This document shows positions 56,530-64,000 of a stretch of DNA of 64,000 nt, one piece after another. Each line of letters starts with the position of its first letter. Within the stretch, counting starts at the first letter, position 1. The notes beneath the pieces were generated by a model. The model ran no database searches. It saw only the letters and a program-made list of their open reading frames with translations, and had not been told where the DNA came from. This DNA comes from Betaproteobacteria bacterium (GTDB taxonomy: Bacteria > Pseudomonadota > Gammaproteobacteria > Burkholderiales > Usitatibacteraceae), in the NCBI GenBank assembly GCA_016708825.1, contig JADJEZ010000006.1:62001-126000 (forward strand). The letters run 5' to 3'. Position numbers and translations under genes: made by a program.

Positions 56530-58212
56530 TCAGACCTCGTGCGCAAAGTGCCTGATCACGCAGCGGATCGGATTCTGCGCGGCCTGGCCGAGGCCGCAGA
56601 TGGAGGCGTCCGCCATCGCCTGGGAGAGCTCCTCGAGGAGCGCCGCATCCCACTTCGGCGCCTCCATCAGTTTCGCCGCCTTCGCGGTGCCCACGCGGCA
56701 GGGCGTGCACTGGCCGCAGGACTCGTCCTCGAAGAAGCGCATCATGTTGAGCGCCGCGTCGCGCGCGCGGTCGTTGTTCGAGAGCACGATCACCGCCGCC
56801 GAGCCGATGAAGCAGCCGTGCGGCTGCAGCGTGTCGAAGTCGAGCGGGATGTCGCCCATCGAGGCCGGCAGGATGCCGCCCGAGGCCCCGCCGGGGAGGT
56901 AAGCGTAGAAGGCGTGGCCCTCCAGCATGCCGCCGCAGTACTCGTCGATGAGCTCCTTCGCGGTGATGCCCGCGGGCGCGAGGTGCACGCCCGGCTTCCT
57001 CACGCGGCCGGACACCGAGAAGGAGCGCAGCCCCTGGCGGCCGTTGCGGCCCTGGGAAGCGAACCACTCCGCGCCCTTCTCGAGGATCTCGCGCACCCAG
57101 TAGAGCGTCTCGAAGTTGTGCTCGAGCGTCGGCCGGCCGAAGACGCCCACCTGCGCGACGTAGGGCGGGCGCAGGCGCGGCATGCCGCGCTTGCCCTCGA
57201 TCGACTCGATCATCGCGCTCTCCTCGCCGCAGATGTAGGCGCCCGCGCCGCGCCGCAGGTGGATTCGCGGAAGCGGCCCCGGGGGGTCGGCCTGAAGCAG
57301 CGCCAACTCCTGCTCGAGCATGACGCGGCAGCCGTGGTACTCGTCACGCAGGTAGACGTAGATGTCGTCGATGCCCACAGCCCAGGCGGCGATGAGCATG
57401 CCCTCGAGGAAGCGGTGCGGGCTGCGCTCGAGGTGGTAGCGGTCCTTGAAGGTGCCCGGCTCGCCCTCGTCGATGTTCACCGCCATGATCCGGGGCGCCG
57501 GCTCGGCCCGCACGATGCGCCACTTGCGGCCGGCGGGAAAGCCCGCGCCGCCCAGGCCGCGCAGGCCCGCGTCTTCCATCCCCTTGATCACCGCCTCTAC
57601 GTCGCGCTCGCCGCCGATGCACTGCTGCCAGGCCCGGTAGCCGCCATGGGCGAGGTATTCGTCGTAGCCCATGTGCCCCGGGGCGGCCGGCGCCACGTGG
57701 CCGCCCTTCACGAGCGTCTCGACCCGCTCCGCGGTCGCGTGGCCGATGGAGTTCTGGCCGATGCACACCGCGGGCGCCTCGGCGCACCGGCCGATGCAGG
57801 GCGCGGGAACCACGCGCACGGCGGGGCCGAGCGTCTTGCCCAGGCGCGAGAGCAGGTCTGCGGAACCGGCCATCCGGCAGGAGAGCGTTTCGCAGACGCG
57901 AACCGTGACCTTGGGCGGGGCGCCCTCGCCTTCCTTCACCACGTCGAAGTGGTGGTAGAACGTGGCAACCTCGAAAACCTCCGCCTGCGAGAGCTTCATG
58001 GCCTCCGCGAGCGCGGCGAGGTGCGCGGCCGAAAGGCAGCCGAAGCGGTCCTGCACCTTGTGCAGGTTCTCGATGAGGAATTCCCTCGCGCGTGGCGCAT
58101 CGCCCAGCAGCGAATCGATTTGCGCGCGCGCTGCGGGGTCGACCGTCCTGCCCTTCGGTGTCGGGCGGGCCTTGCGGATCTTCGAAATCGGAATGGCGAC
58201 GCGGTCGTTCAT
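56530..58212 (-). CDS. fdsB: Formate dehydrogenase gamma-beta fusion (FdsG-FdsB; NuoE-NuoF-like)
   Basis: 560 residues joining two subunits usually encoded separately. Residues 1-150 form a thioredoxin-like 2Fe-2S protein (VCETLSCRMAG and APCIGRCAEAPA cysteines; FdsG/NuoE). Residues 180-560 form FdsB/NuoF with FMN/NADH site GLRGLGGAGFPAGRKW, GAGAYICGEESA, and 4Fe-4S ESCGQCTPCRVG plus a later Cys in ASICGLGQ. Passes electrons from FdsA to NAD. TGA is followed by ATG of fdsA with one base between them. Confidence 0.9.
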   Translation of the reverse strand: MNDRVAIPISKIRKARPTPKGRTVDPAARAQIDSLLGDAPRAREFLIENLHKVQDRFGCLSAAHLAALAEAMKLSQAEVFEVATFYHHFDVVKEGEGAPPKVTVRVCETLSCRMAGSADLLSRLGKTLGPAVRVVPAPCIGRCAEAPAVCIGQNSIGHATAERVETLVKGGHVAPAAPGHMGYDEYLAHGGYRAWQQCIGGERDVEAVIKGMEDAGLRGLGGAGFPAGRKWRIVRAEPAPRIMAVNIDEGEPGTFKDRYHLERSPHRFLEGMLIAAWAVGIDDIYVYLRDEYHGCRVMLEQELALLQADPPGPLPRIHLRRGAGAYICGEESAMIESIEGKRGMPRLRPPYVAQVGVFGRPTLEHNFETLYWVREILEKGAEWFASQGRNGRQGLRSFSVSGRVRKPGVHLAPAGITAKELIDEYCGGMLEGHAFYAYLPGGASGGILPASMGDIPLDFDTLQPHGCFIGSAAVIVLSNNDRARDAALNMMRFFEDESCGQCTPCRVGTAKAAKLMEAPKWDAALLEELSQAMADASICGLGQAAQNPIRCVIRHFAHEV

Positions 58213-58336
58213 GGCGTGCTCGTGGTTGCGGACGCGGGGCCGGCTTGGCTGGCGGCCCGGGGAAGCACGCCCTCGCTCGGCGGCAAGGGCTCGGGAATCA
58301 GGCCATTAGACTACTGAAGGCAGGGGGAGTTTGGGC

Positions 58337-58350
58337 TTGACCCGAGTCAA
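58337..58350. promoter_or_regulatory. FNR/DNR-like box upstream of fds operon
   Basis: TTGACCCGAGTCAA, an inverted repeat with arms TTGAC and GTCAA, lies 125 bases before the fdsGB ATG in the 180-base gap after the Fic gene. It differs from the FNR consensus TTGAT-N4-ATCAA at one position per arm. A similar box occurs at 1399-1412. Redox or NO-linked control of formate oxidation by a CRP/FNR regulator is plausible but only inferred. Confidence 0.4.
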
Positions 58351-58391
58351 TTCCGTTGAGGCGACTGCGCACGCGATCCGAATATCGCGCG

Positions 58392-59777
58392 TCATTGGTC
58401 AGCCTTTTCCCATGGCGCGAGTTCCAGCGGCCGCAACCCGAACCGGACCGCGTTGCCGGGATGAAGGCCTTCCAGCTCGAGTAGCACAAGCTTCACGAAC
58501 TGATCCGCGTCATCGCGAGCAACGGCGGCGGGCACCACGCGGCGAATGGACACTTCCGTGGCAGGTGGACCGACTCGCACGACTGCACGAATGCATTCCG
58601 CCAGTTGCGCGCGGTATCGCAGTCGAAACGGGTCGGGCGGCATGAGCTGCCCGCGTACGGCCACATACTGCTGGCACGATCTCTCGTAGGCCCAGACGAA
58701 CACGTCGCGCAGAAGATCGACCCGATTCAACTCGTAGACCCCCAGGATGCCGTCGATGTAGGCCTTCTGCGGCACGTCTATGAAGGACAGCGGGCAGAGA
58801 TTCTCCCTGACAAGCGGAATGTTCGCCGCGAGACGCGACACGCGCTTGTTCACATCCTCGAACGGCTGGAGGTAGGGCAGGTGCACCATCAGGAAGAAGG
58901 CCTGCTCGATGGCATCGGAGATCCGCGCGGCTGTCTCGAGCACGATCCCGAAGACTTCCTCGATCCGCTGCGGCAGGGCCATGGGCAGGTAGACGCTCCC
59001 GCCGATTTCCACCGCGCGCTGCCGCAGCCGCCCTCCCTCCACGGGCGGCAAGAGGCCATCCGAGAGAAGTGCGTGGATCGCGACGATCGACTCGGCATTC
59101 ACGCCCACGCGTCCGATGTCGTGAACGAGATATTCGATGGCGGTCTTGTGGTTCAGGATCATCTGCGTTTCTGTCGCATCCTTGCCTTCGGCCCGCTGCC
59201 CGAATTCGATGAGCCGCTCGGTGTCGAGGCGGCTGTAGGTGTTGCCCTCCAGCCGCGATGAGGCCCATGACAGATCGATCAGGAGGCGATTCAGGATTTC
59301 CCGCGCGAATGTTCCCGCGCGGTCGTCCGCGGCGGGTGAGCGCCCGATCGCGTGCAATTGCCGGCGAAGGTCCTCCGGCAGATAGGCGGTCTCGTTTGGC
59401 ACATAGGATTCGAGGAAGGCCATGTCGTAGCCGACCGGACGACGGCCCTGTATGGGCTGCCGGACGTAGGCCTTGATTTCCTCGGATGCGGGCGAGATCG
59501 GGACGTAGACCTCGGCCTCGCCCTTTATCACGGCTGGCTGGGCTGCTAGGTTTCCGGCGCCCGTGATCGGAGCGAGGCGATATCGGGTCGATCTGCCTTC
59601 GCCAATCACTTCCAGGCGCTTGCGGTCGACCAGCGCGGCGATTCGCCGCTGGAGGGTCCGCCGGGGGATCTTCTCTTCCAGTGCCCTTTCGATTTCGGCA
59701 AGTGACATGCCCTCCGGTCGCTTGGCGATTGGCGCGATCAGTATTTCGAGATCTTCGGGTAGGACAATCCGAGGCAT
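58392..59777 (-). CDS. Fic family protein with N-terminal winged helix
   Basis: 461 residues. N terminus (about 1-70) is a winged helix (SLAEIERALEEKIPRRTLQRRIAALVDRKRLEVIGE). The class II inhibitory helix motif is in SSRLEGNTYS (S-x-x-x-E-G). The Fic motif reads LQPFEDVNKRVSR: PFxDxNKR is kept but the leading His of HPFxxGN(G/K)R is Gln. The usual His is the general base of AMP transfer, so activity may be reduced, absent or different. The promoter region carries an array of short sites, suggesting autoregulation by the winged helix. 3' part without named domain. Confidence 0.87.
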   Translation of the reverse strand: MPRIVLPEDLEILIAPIAKRPEGMSLAEIERALEEKIPRRTLQRRIAALVDRKRLEVIGEGRSTRYRLAPITGAGNLAAQPAVIKGEAEVYVPISPASEEIKAYVRQPIQGRRPVGYDMAFLESYVPNETAYLPEDLRRQLHAIGRSPAADDRAGTFAREILNRLLIDLSWASSRLEGNTYSRLDTERLIEFGQRAEGKDATETQMILNHKTAIEYLVHDIGRVGVNAESIVAIHALLSDGLLPPVEGGRLRQRAVEIGGSVYLPMALPQRIEEVFGIVLETAARISDAIEQAFFLMVHLPYLQPFEDVNKRVSRLAANIPLVRENLCPLSFIDVPQKAYIDGILGVYELNRVDLLRDVFVWAYERSCQQYVAVRGQLMPPDPFRLRYRAQLAECIRAVVRVGPPATEVSIRRVVPAAVARDDADQFVKLVLLELEGLHPGNAVRFGLRPLELAPWEKADQ

Positions 59778-59786
59778 GTCATGCGG

Positions 59787-59885
59787 CTTTATTTGGCGCG
59801 AAAGACATTATTGCGCCATTTTAAATGGCGCGCAAATATTTTTTGCGCCAAATAAAGTGGCGCGGAACCCAAATTGCCCAAAGGA
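59787..59885. promoter_or_regulatory. Operator array upstream of the Fic gene: 32-bp tandem repeats with alternating half-sites
   Basis: Five copies of a TGGCGC-type core in A/T-rich flanks (WWTGGCGCNAA) occur with alternating orientation. GGCGC/GCGCC cores begin at 59795, 59813, 59827, 59845 and 59859, spacings 18, 14, 18, 14. The unit is therefore 32 bases, three helical turns, repeated about 2.5 times; a sixth degenerate site (TTGCCCAAA) follows. The outermost 13-base arms CTTTATTTGGCGC and GCGCCAAATAAAG (59787-59799 and 59845-59857) are exact inverted repeats. A -10-like AATAAT (59807-59812, minus strand) lies inside, 17 bases after TTGCGC. Likely binding region for the Fic winged helix. 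Confidence 0.8.
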
Positions 59886-60219
59886 AAGGTAAGGCGAAGC
59901 CATGGCATCGGCCACAACCCTACTGCCTCCTTAGCCAGGGTTGCCGATCGCTGGTCGATATCCTTGAACTTGAAATTCTGCCGAGCTGCCAAGAATCGGG
60001 TGGTCGAAGAAAGGGTTGGACACTGTCGGTATGCCTATGGCCGGCGATGGGGTAGCTGAGCCTCCCCTCGCCAGAAAAGCGCGCGCGGGGACCTTGTGGC
60101 CGAAATGCGGCCGTTAGCTCCAGCCCCGCATCGCGTGGACTTCCGAACCATGATGTTCGGCGACGGCAGGCTCGCCCGGCGAGCCTGCGATGGCCCGGCG
60201 CTGTGCCAGAATGCCCCCC
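59886..60219. other. Non-coding region between Fic operator and glutamine amidotransferase gene
   Basis: 334 bases with no convincing gene in either direction. A perfect hairpin, stem GCAGGCTCG with loop CCCGG (60166-60188), stands 31 bases before the next ATG, and a smaller one (GGCCG/CGGCC) is found at about 60097-60111. Otherwise nothing recognisable; the promoter of the next gene should be here. Confidence 0.5.
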
Positions 60220-61143
60220 ATGTGCCGCGCCCTGCTCTACCTCGGCGAGCCCGTCGTCCTGGACAGCTTTCTCTACCAGCCGGATTCCGCGCTGGTGCGG
60301 CAGAGCTACATGCCCAAGATGCTGCACATGCTGAACCTCGCGGGCTTCGGCATGCGCGCCTGGGACCGGCGTTCGCGGGAGCCGGCGAAGCCCTGGGCCT
60401 ACGGCTCGACGGGGCTGCCAGTCTTCGACCGGAACCTGAAGAGCCTCGCCGAGAAGGTGGAGGCCGGCGCCGTGCTTGCGCACGTGCGCGGCGTGGCCTA
60501 CAGCACCGCGGTCGACATCTCGCTCGCGAACGTCCACCCGTTCCAGTTTCCGGGCTGTCCGGTCGTGATGGCCCATAACGGCGACCTTGCCCGGTTCGCC
60601 GACCTGAGGCCCGCGCTCGCCGCCCACGTCCCGGCAAGCCTTGCCCGGCACGTTCGTGGAACCACGGACAGCGAGTGGATCTACGCGCTCATCCTCTCCG
60701 GGCTGCGCGATCCTTTCGCCGTGCCTTCCGGCGGCGAGCTCGTCGAGGCCGTCGCCCGCGCGCTCGCCATCATCCGCCGTGAACGCGCCGGGCTCGGCAT
60801 CGACATTTCCTCCGCGGCGAATCTCTTCGTCACGGACGGCACGCAGATCGTGGCGACGCGCTACTGCTTCGACTTCGGCCGCTACGCCACCGACGACCCC
60901 GCGAAGCTGCACGAGGCGAACCTGCGCTTCGTGAGCCTGTGGTACACGCTGGGACGCGACTACGGGCTGCACGAGGGCGAATGGAAGATGGTCGGCGGCG
61001 CCGAGGCCGCGGACTCGATCCTGGTGGCGTCGGAGCCGCTCACCCGCGACGTGGCCGCCTGGGTGGAGGTGCCGGAGTACGCGATGCTGCACGCCTGCAT
61101 TCGCGACGGCCGGCCGGCGGTCACGCTGCACTACCTCGACTGA
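60220..61143 (+). CDS. Class II glutamine amidotransferase domain protein (EgtC/YafJ-like)
   Basis: 307 residues. The start ATG at 60220 is chosen because the next codon is Cys (MCRALLYLGEP), which becomes the N-terminal nucleophile once Met is removed. Typical class II amidotransferase elements: AHVRGVAYSTA, HPFQFPGCPVVMAHNGDLA, GTTDSEWIYALI. No synthase domain, so a stand-alone glutaminase/amidohydrolase. YafJ or EgtC-like; substrate unknown. Confidence 0.88.
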   Translation: MCRALLYLGEPVVLDSFLYQPDSALVRQSYMPKMLHMLNLAGFGMRAWDRRSREPAKPWAYGSTGLPVFDRNLKSLAEKVEAGAVLAHVRGVAYSTAVDISLANVHPFQFPGCPVVMAHNGDLARFADLRPALAAHVPASLARHVRGTTDSEWIYALILSGLRDPFAVPSGGELVEAVARALAIIRRERAGLGIDISSAANLFVTDGTQIVATRYCFDFGRYATDDPAKLHEANLRFVSLWYTLGRDYGLHEGEWKMVGGAEAADSILVASEPLTRDVAAWVEVPEYAMLHACIRDGRPAVTLHYLD

Positions 61144-61178
61144 GGCGCGCGCGCGGGAAGCGGGGCGACCAGCAAGGC

Positions 61179-61198
61179 GCGGCCGGTATCCCGGCCGC
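61179..61198. terminator. Hairpin between convergent genes
   Basis: GCGGCCGG-TATC-CCGGCCGC, a perfect 8-base-pair stem with a four-base loop. It stands at the end of the glutamine amidotransferase gene and 4 bases before the stop of the opposite cNMP-binding gene. No U-run, so it may work as a factor-assisted terminator in both directions. Confidence 0.5.
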
Positions 61199-61201
61199 CG
61201 G

Positions 61202-62247
61202 TCAAGGCGGCCCGCCTCGCGACTCGCCCTGCTCCGCCCAGAGTTGCGCCGCGCCAGCCGCCTCGAACTGCGCCGCCTCACCCGGGCGCGCGGCAAGGCG
61301 CGCCTGGGTCGCCAGCCGCATGAGCGCGCGGTTCGTGCGTCCCAGCGATTCGAGCAGGCTCCTCTGCACCGCGGCACGCACGCGCGAGCCCGAAGTGGCC
61401 TCCCCGAAATACAGGCGGCGGAATGCCTCGGCGGGAATCTCGAGGATGGTGGAATCCTCGCGCGCCCACGCGTGCGAGCCGTGGGCCGACGCGAGCAGCA
61501 CGCCCATGAAGCCCAGCGGCCGGCCGGGGCCGAGGACGGCTACGCGCCGTTCCAGGCCATCGACGGGCCGCACGACTTCCACGGCGCCGCGCGCGACGAT
61601 GAACACGGCGTTCGCCGGGCTCCCGGGCGCGTGCAGCATCGTGCCCCGGGGCAGGTCGAGCACGTTCGCTTCCGAGACGACCTCGTCGATCTCGTCCCGG
61701 GGAAAGTGGTCGAAGAAGGCGAGGCGCGGCAGGAAGGCGGGCAGGTCGAACGCGGCCCGATGCGTGCGCGCAACCCCCGCCAGCGGCCCCGCGGAAGGCG
61801 GGCGCGGGGGCCTGTCCTCGGGAGAGGCGAGCGCCGCCAGGCGCCGGTTGAGCGCGCGCAGCCGCTCCGCGAGCACGAGCGTCACCGCGTGCTGCAGGTC
61901 GCGCGAGGCTCTCTGGCGCTGCGAGACGACGGCCCGGAAATCCTCGAAGGCGAGGAACCAGCCATCCACGTTCTGCGTCGCCACGACCGTGGCGGTGCAG
62001 GTGCCGGCTTCCACGAGGGCCATCTCGCCGAAGATGTCGCCCTCGCCCAGGCGCGCCACCACGTAGCACTCCCCGCCCGGCGCGAACACGCGGGCCTCGG
62101 CGCTGCCCGTGCGCAGGACGAAGGCGCGCGCGCCGCCTCGCCGTGGCGAACGAGCACGGAGCCTTCGAGGAACGAGACCGGATGGGCCGCGGAGAGCAGC
62201 AGGTCGCGCGCCTCGGGAGCCAGCATCTGCAGGAAGGATTGCGGCAT
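61202..62247 (-). CDS. Tandem cyclic-nucleotide-binding domain protein (frameshifted)
   Basis: The ATG at 62247 begins MPQSFLQMLAPEARDLLL...VLVRHGEA; a shift within GCGGCGCGCGCGCC near 62130 moves the frame to AFVLRTGSAEARVFAPGG, which then reads to 61202. Two cNMP-binding domains: the first holds GEGDIFGEMALVEAGTCTATVVA, the phosphate-cassette-like segment, the second PRGTMLHAPGSPANAVFIVARGAVEVV. Neither is followed by a helix-turn-helix, so it is not a normal Crp/Fnr regulator. Repaired length about 349 residues. Placed behind sucD in the same direction. Confidence 0.72.
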
Positions 62248-62321
62248 GGCGATCACCTCGATTCCCTCAAGCGGGGCCCTCGCGGTCGGCGAGCGGGGAG
62301 AACGCGCCCTCGCCACCACGA

Positions 62322-62372
62322 CTCCCTCTTGCGGGGGAGCCGGGAGAGTTCTGCTCCCTCTCCCGTGGGAGA
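62322..62372. repeat. Pair of short inverted repeats (CTCCC/GGGAG hairpins)
   Basis: In the 145-base gap after sucD are two small hairpins: CTCCC...GGGAG (62322-62339) and TCTCCC-GT-GGGAGA (62359-62372). The core CTCTCCCGTGGGAGA resembles abundant intergenic REP-like palindromes in GC-rich proteobacteria. May act as terminator or mRNA end stabiliser for sucCD. Confidence 0.45.
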
Positions 62373-62392
62373 AGGCAGCGGTGCGGGTCTTC

Positions 62393-63268
62393 CTACAGGA
62401 CCGACTTGAGGAGCTTGCCCATCTCCGCGGGGTTCTTCGTCACCTTGATGCCGCAGGCCTCCATCACCGCGAGCTTTTCCTGCGCGGTGCCCTTGCCGCC
62501 GGAGATGATCGCGCCCGCGTGCCCCATGCGCTTGCCCGGCGGGGCGGTGACGCCGGCGATGAATCCGACGACGGGCTTCTTCATGTTGGCCTTCACCCAC
62601 TCGGCGGCCGTTTCTTCGTCCGAGCCGCCGATCTCCCCGACCATGATCACGGCGTCGGTCTCGGGATCGTCGTTGAAGAGCCGGAGCAGGTCGATGTGCT
62701 TCAGCCCGTTCACCGGGTCGCCCCCGATGCCGACCGCCGAAGACTGGCCCAGGCCCAGCGCCGTGAGCTGCCCCACGGCCTCGTAGGTGAGCGTGCCGGA
62801 GCGCGACACCACGCCGATGCGGCCCTTCTTGTGGATGTGGCCGGGCATGATGCCGATCTTGATCTCGTCCGGCGTGATCGTGCCGGGGCAGTTCGGGCCC
62901 AGGAGCAGCGTCTTCTTGCCCTTCATCCTGTCGCGCGTGCGGATCATGTCGCGCACGGGGATGCCCTCGGTGATGCAGATCACGAGGTCGAGGCCGGCAT
63001 CGACCGCCTCGTCGATGGCCGCGGCCGCGAAGGGCGGCGGCACGTAGATCACGGACACCGTGGCCCCCGTGGCGGCCTTTGCGTCTTTCACGGTGCCGAA
63101 GATCGGGATGCCCTCGAAGTTCTCGCCGGGCTTCTTCGGGTTCACGCCCGCCACGAAGCAGTTCCTGCCGTTCGCGTACTCGCGGCACATCTTCGTGTGG
63201 AACTGGCCGGTCTTGCCGGTGATGCCCTGCGTGATGACCTTGGTGTCCTTGTCGATGAGGATGCTCAT
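62393..63268 (-). CDS. sucD: Succinyl-CoA synthetase alpha subunit
   Basis: 291 residues, full length. CoA-binding ITQGITGKTGQFHTK, the phosphorylated His region (GVVSRSGTLTYEAVGQL, and GHAGAIISGG containing the active His), KGKKTLLLGPNCPGTI, and IGGSDEETAAEW are the family features. Together with SucC makes succinyl-CoA to succinate with ATP/GTP. Start codon 1 base after the sucC stop. Confidence 0.95.
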   Translation of the reverse strand: MSILIDKDTKVITQGITGKTGQFHTKMCREYANGRNCFVAGVNPKKPGENFEGIPIFGTVKDAKAATGATVSVIYVPPPFAAAAIDEAVDAGLDLVICITEGIPVRDMIRTRDRMKGKKTLLLGPNCPGTITPDEIKIGIMPGHIHKKGRIGVVSRSGTLTYEAVGQLTALGLGQSSAVGIGGDPVNGLKHIDLLRLFNDDPETDAVIMVGEIGGSDEETAAEWVKANMKKPVVGFIAGVTAPPGKRMGHAGAIISGGKGTAQEKLAVMEACGIKVTKNPAEMGKLLKSVL

Positions 63269-63269
63269 G

Positions 63270-64000
<731 letters not shown>

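Noticed and set aside
59787..59885. Possible CRISPR array
   Set aside because: The 32-base units are contiguous without unique spacers, the sites alternate in orientation, and no cas genes are present; an operator array fits better.

Overview
The window is very GC-rich and densely packed. Genes run in long same-strand blocks with ATGA, GTGA or TTGA start/stop overlaps, which is normal bacterial gene structure. The gene content suggests a free-living, respiring betaproteobacterium of the Burkholderiales or Nitrosomonadales type, probably from an environmental or metagenomic assembly: YqjD/YqjE proteins, a LutABC lactate module, a soluble NAD-dependent formate dehydrogenase, a TRAP transporter with CoA-independent catabolic genes, HDOD and EAL proteins, and sucCD. 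This assignment is inference; no rRNA or marker phylogeny is available inside the window.

Layout. 1-3805 (+): the 3' part of a GGDEF-EAL c-di-GMP enzyme, then a yqjD-yqjE-yqjK-like group with an alpha/beta hydrolase. 3795-9541: a four-TM protein, a relic of an isoprenylcysteine methyltransferase-like gene, a HAD-UbiA prenyltransferase fusion and two large membrane proteins of glycosyltransferase-C character. 9664-16367: a DUF2214 protein, an aminotransferase, a membrane protein and the HrpA RNA helicase. 16531-19545: an M1-type metalloprotease lipoprotein facing an ECF sigma/anti-sigma pair. 19605-27493 (-): one catabolic block, dctP-hairpin-dctQ-dctM-amidase-58-aa membrane protein-D-2-hydroxyacid dehydrogenase-3-hydroxyisobutyrate dehydrogenase-like-GST-VOC protein. 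27684-34985 (-): a ten-gene Mrp/Mbh-type cation/proton antiporter cluster with three proton-channel subunits. 35072-37899 (-): lutABC. 38026-45000: an enolase-superfamily enzyme with a LysR regulator, a PbpG-like peptidase, metY with a hydrolase, and a split HDOD/degenerate-EAL pair. 45006-53613: an Atm1-type ABC exporter, a hydroxypyruvate isomerase, an HtrA-like protein lacking its catalytic His and Asp, an MFS carrier, an SPFH/membrane/ribbon-helix-helix operon with its own palindromic operator, and tartrate/D-malate dehydrogenase. 53642-58212 (-): formate dehydrogenase (FdsA and a fused FdsG-FdsB). 58392-64000: a Fic protein behind a striking 32-bp periodic operator array, a class II glutamine amidotransferase, a tandem cNMP-binding protein and sucD-sucC, the last cut by the window edge.

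Functional picture: oxidation of organic acids and formate (TRAP uptake, LutABC, TtuC-like, Fds, Hyi, SucCD) feeds NADH and quinones, and the Mrp cluster couples proton and sodium gradients. Regulation is visible at three levels: c-di-GMP-type proteins, an ECF sigma system, and two operons that appear autoregulated through operators directly upstream.

Caution on quality: at least seven genes carry one or more indels in short G/C runs, and one gene contains a 63-base poly-G tract. Most of these look like consensus or assembly errors rather than real pseudogenes, so breaks are described gene by gene and the whole locus is given as one feature where both halves are recognisable.
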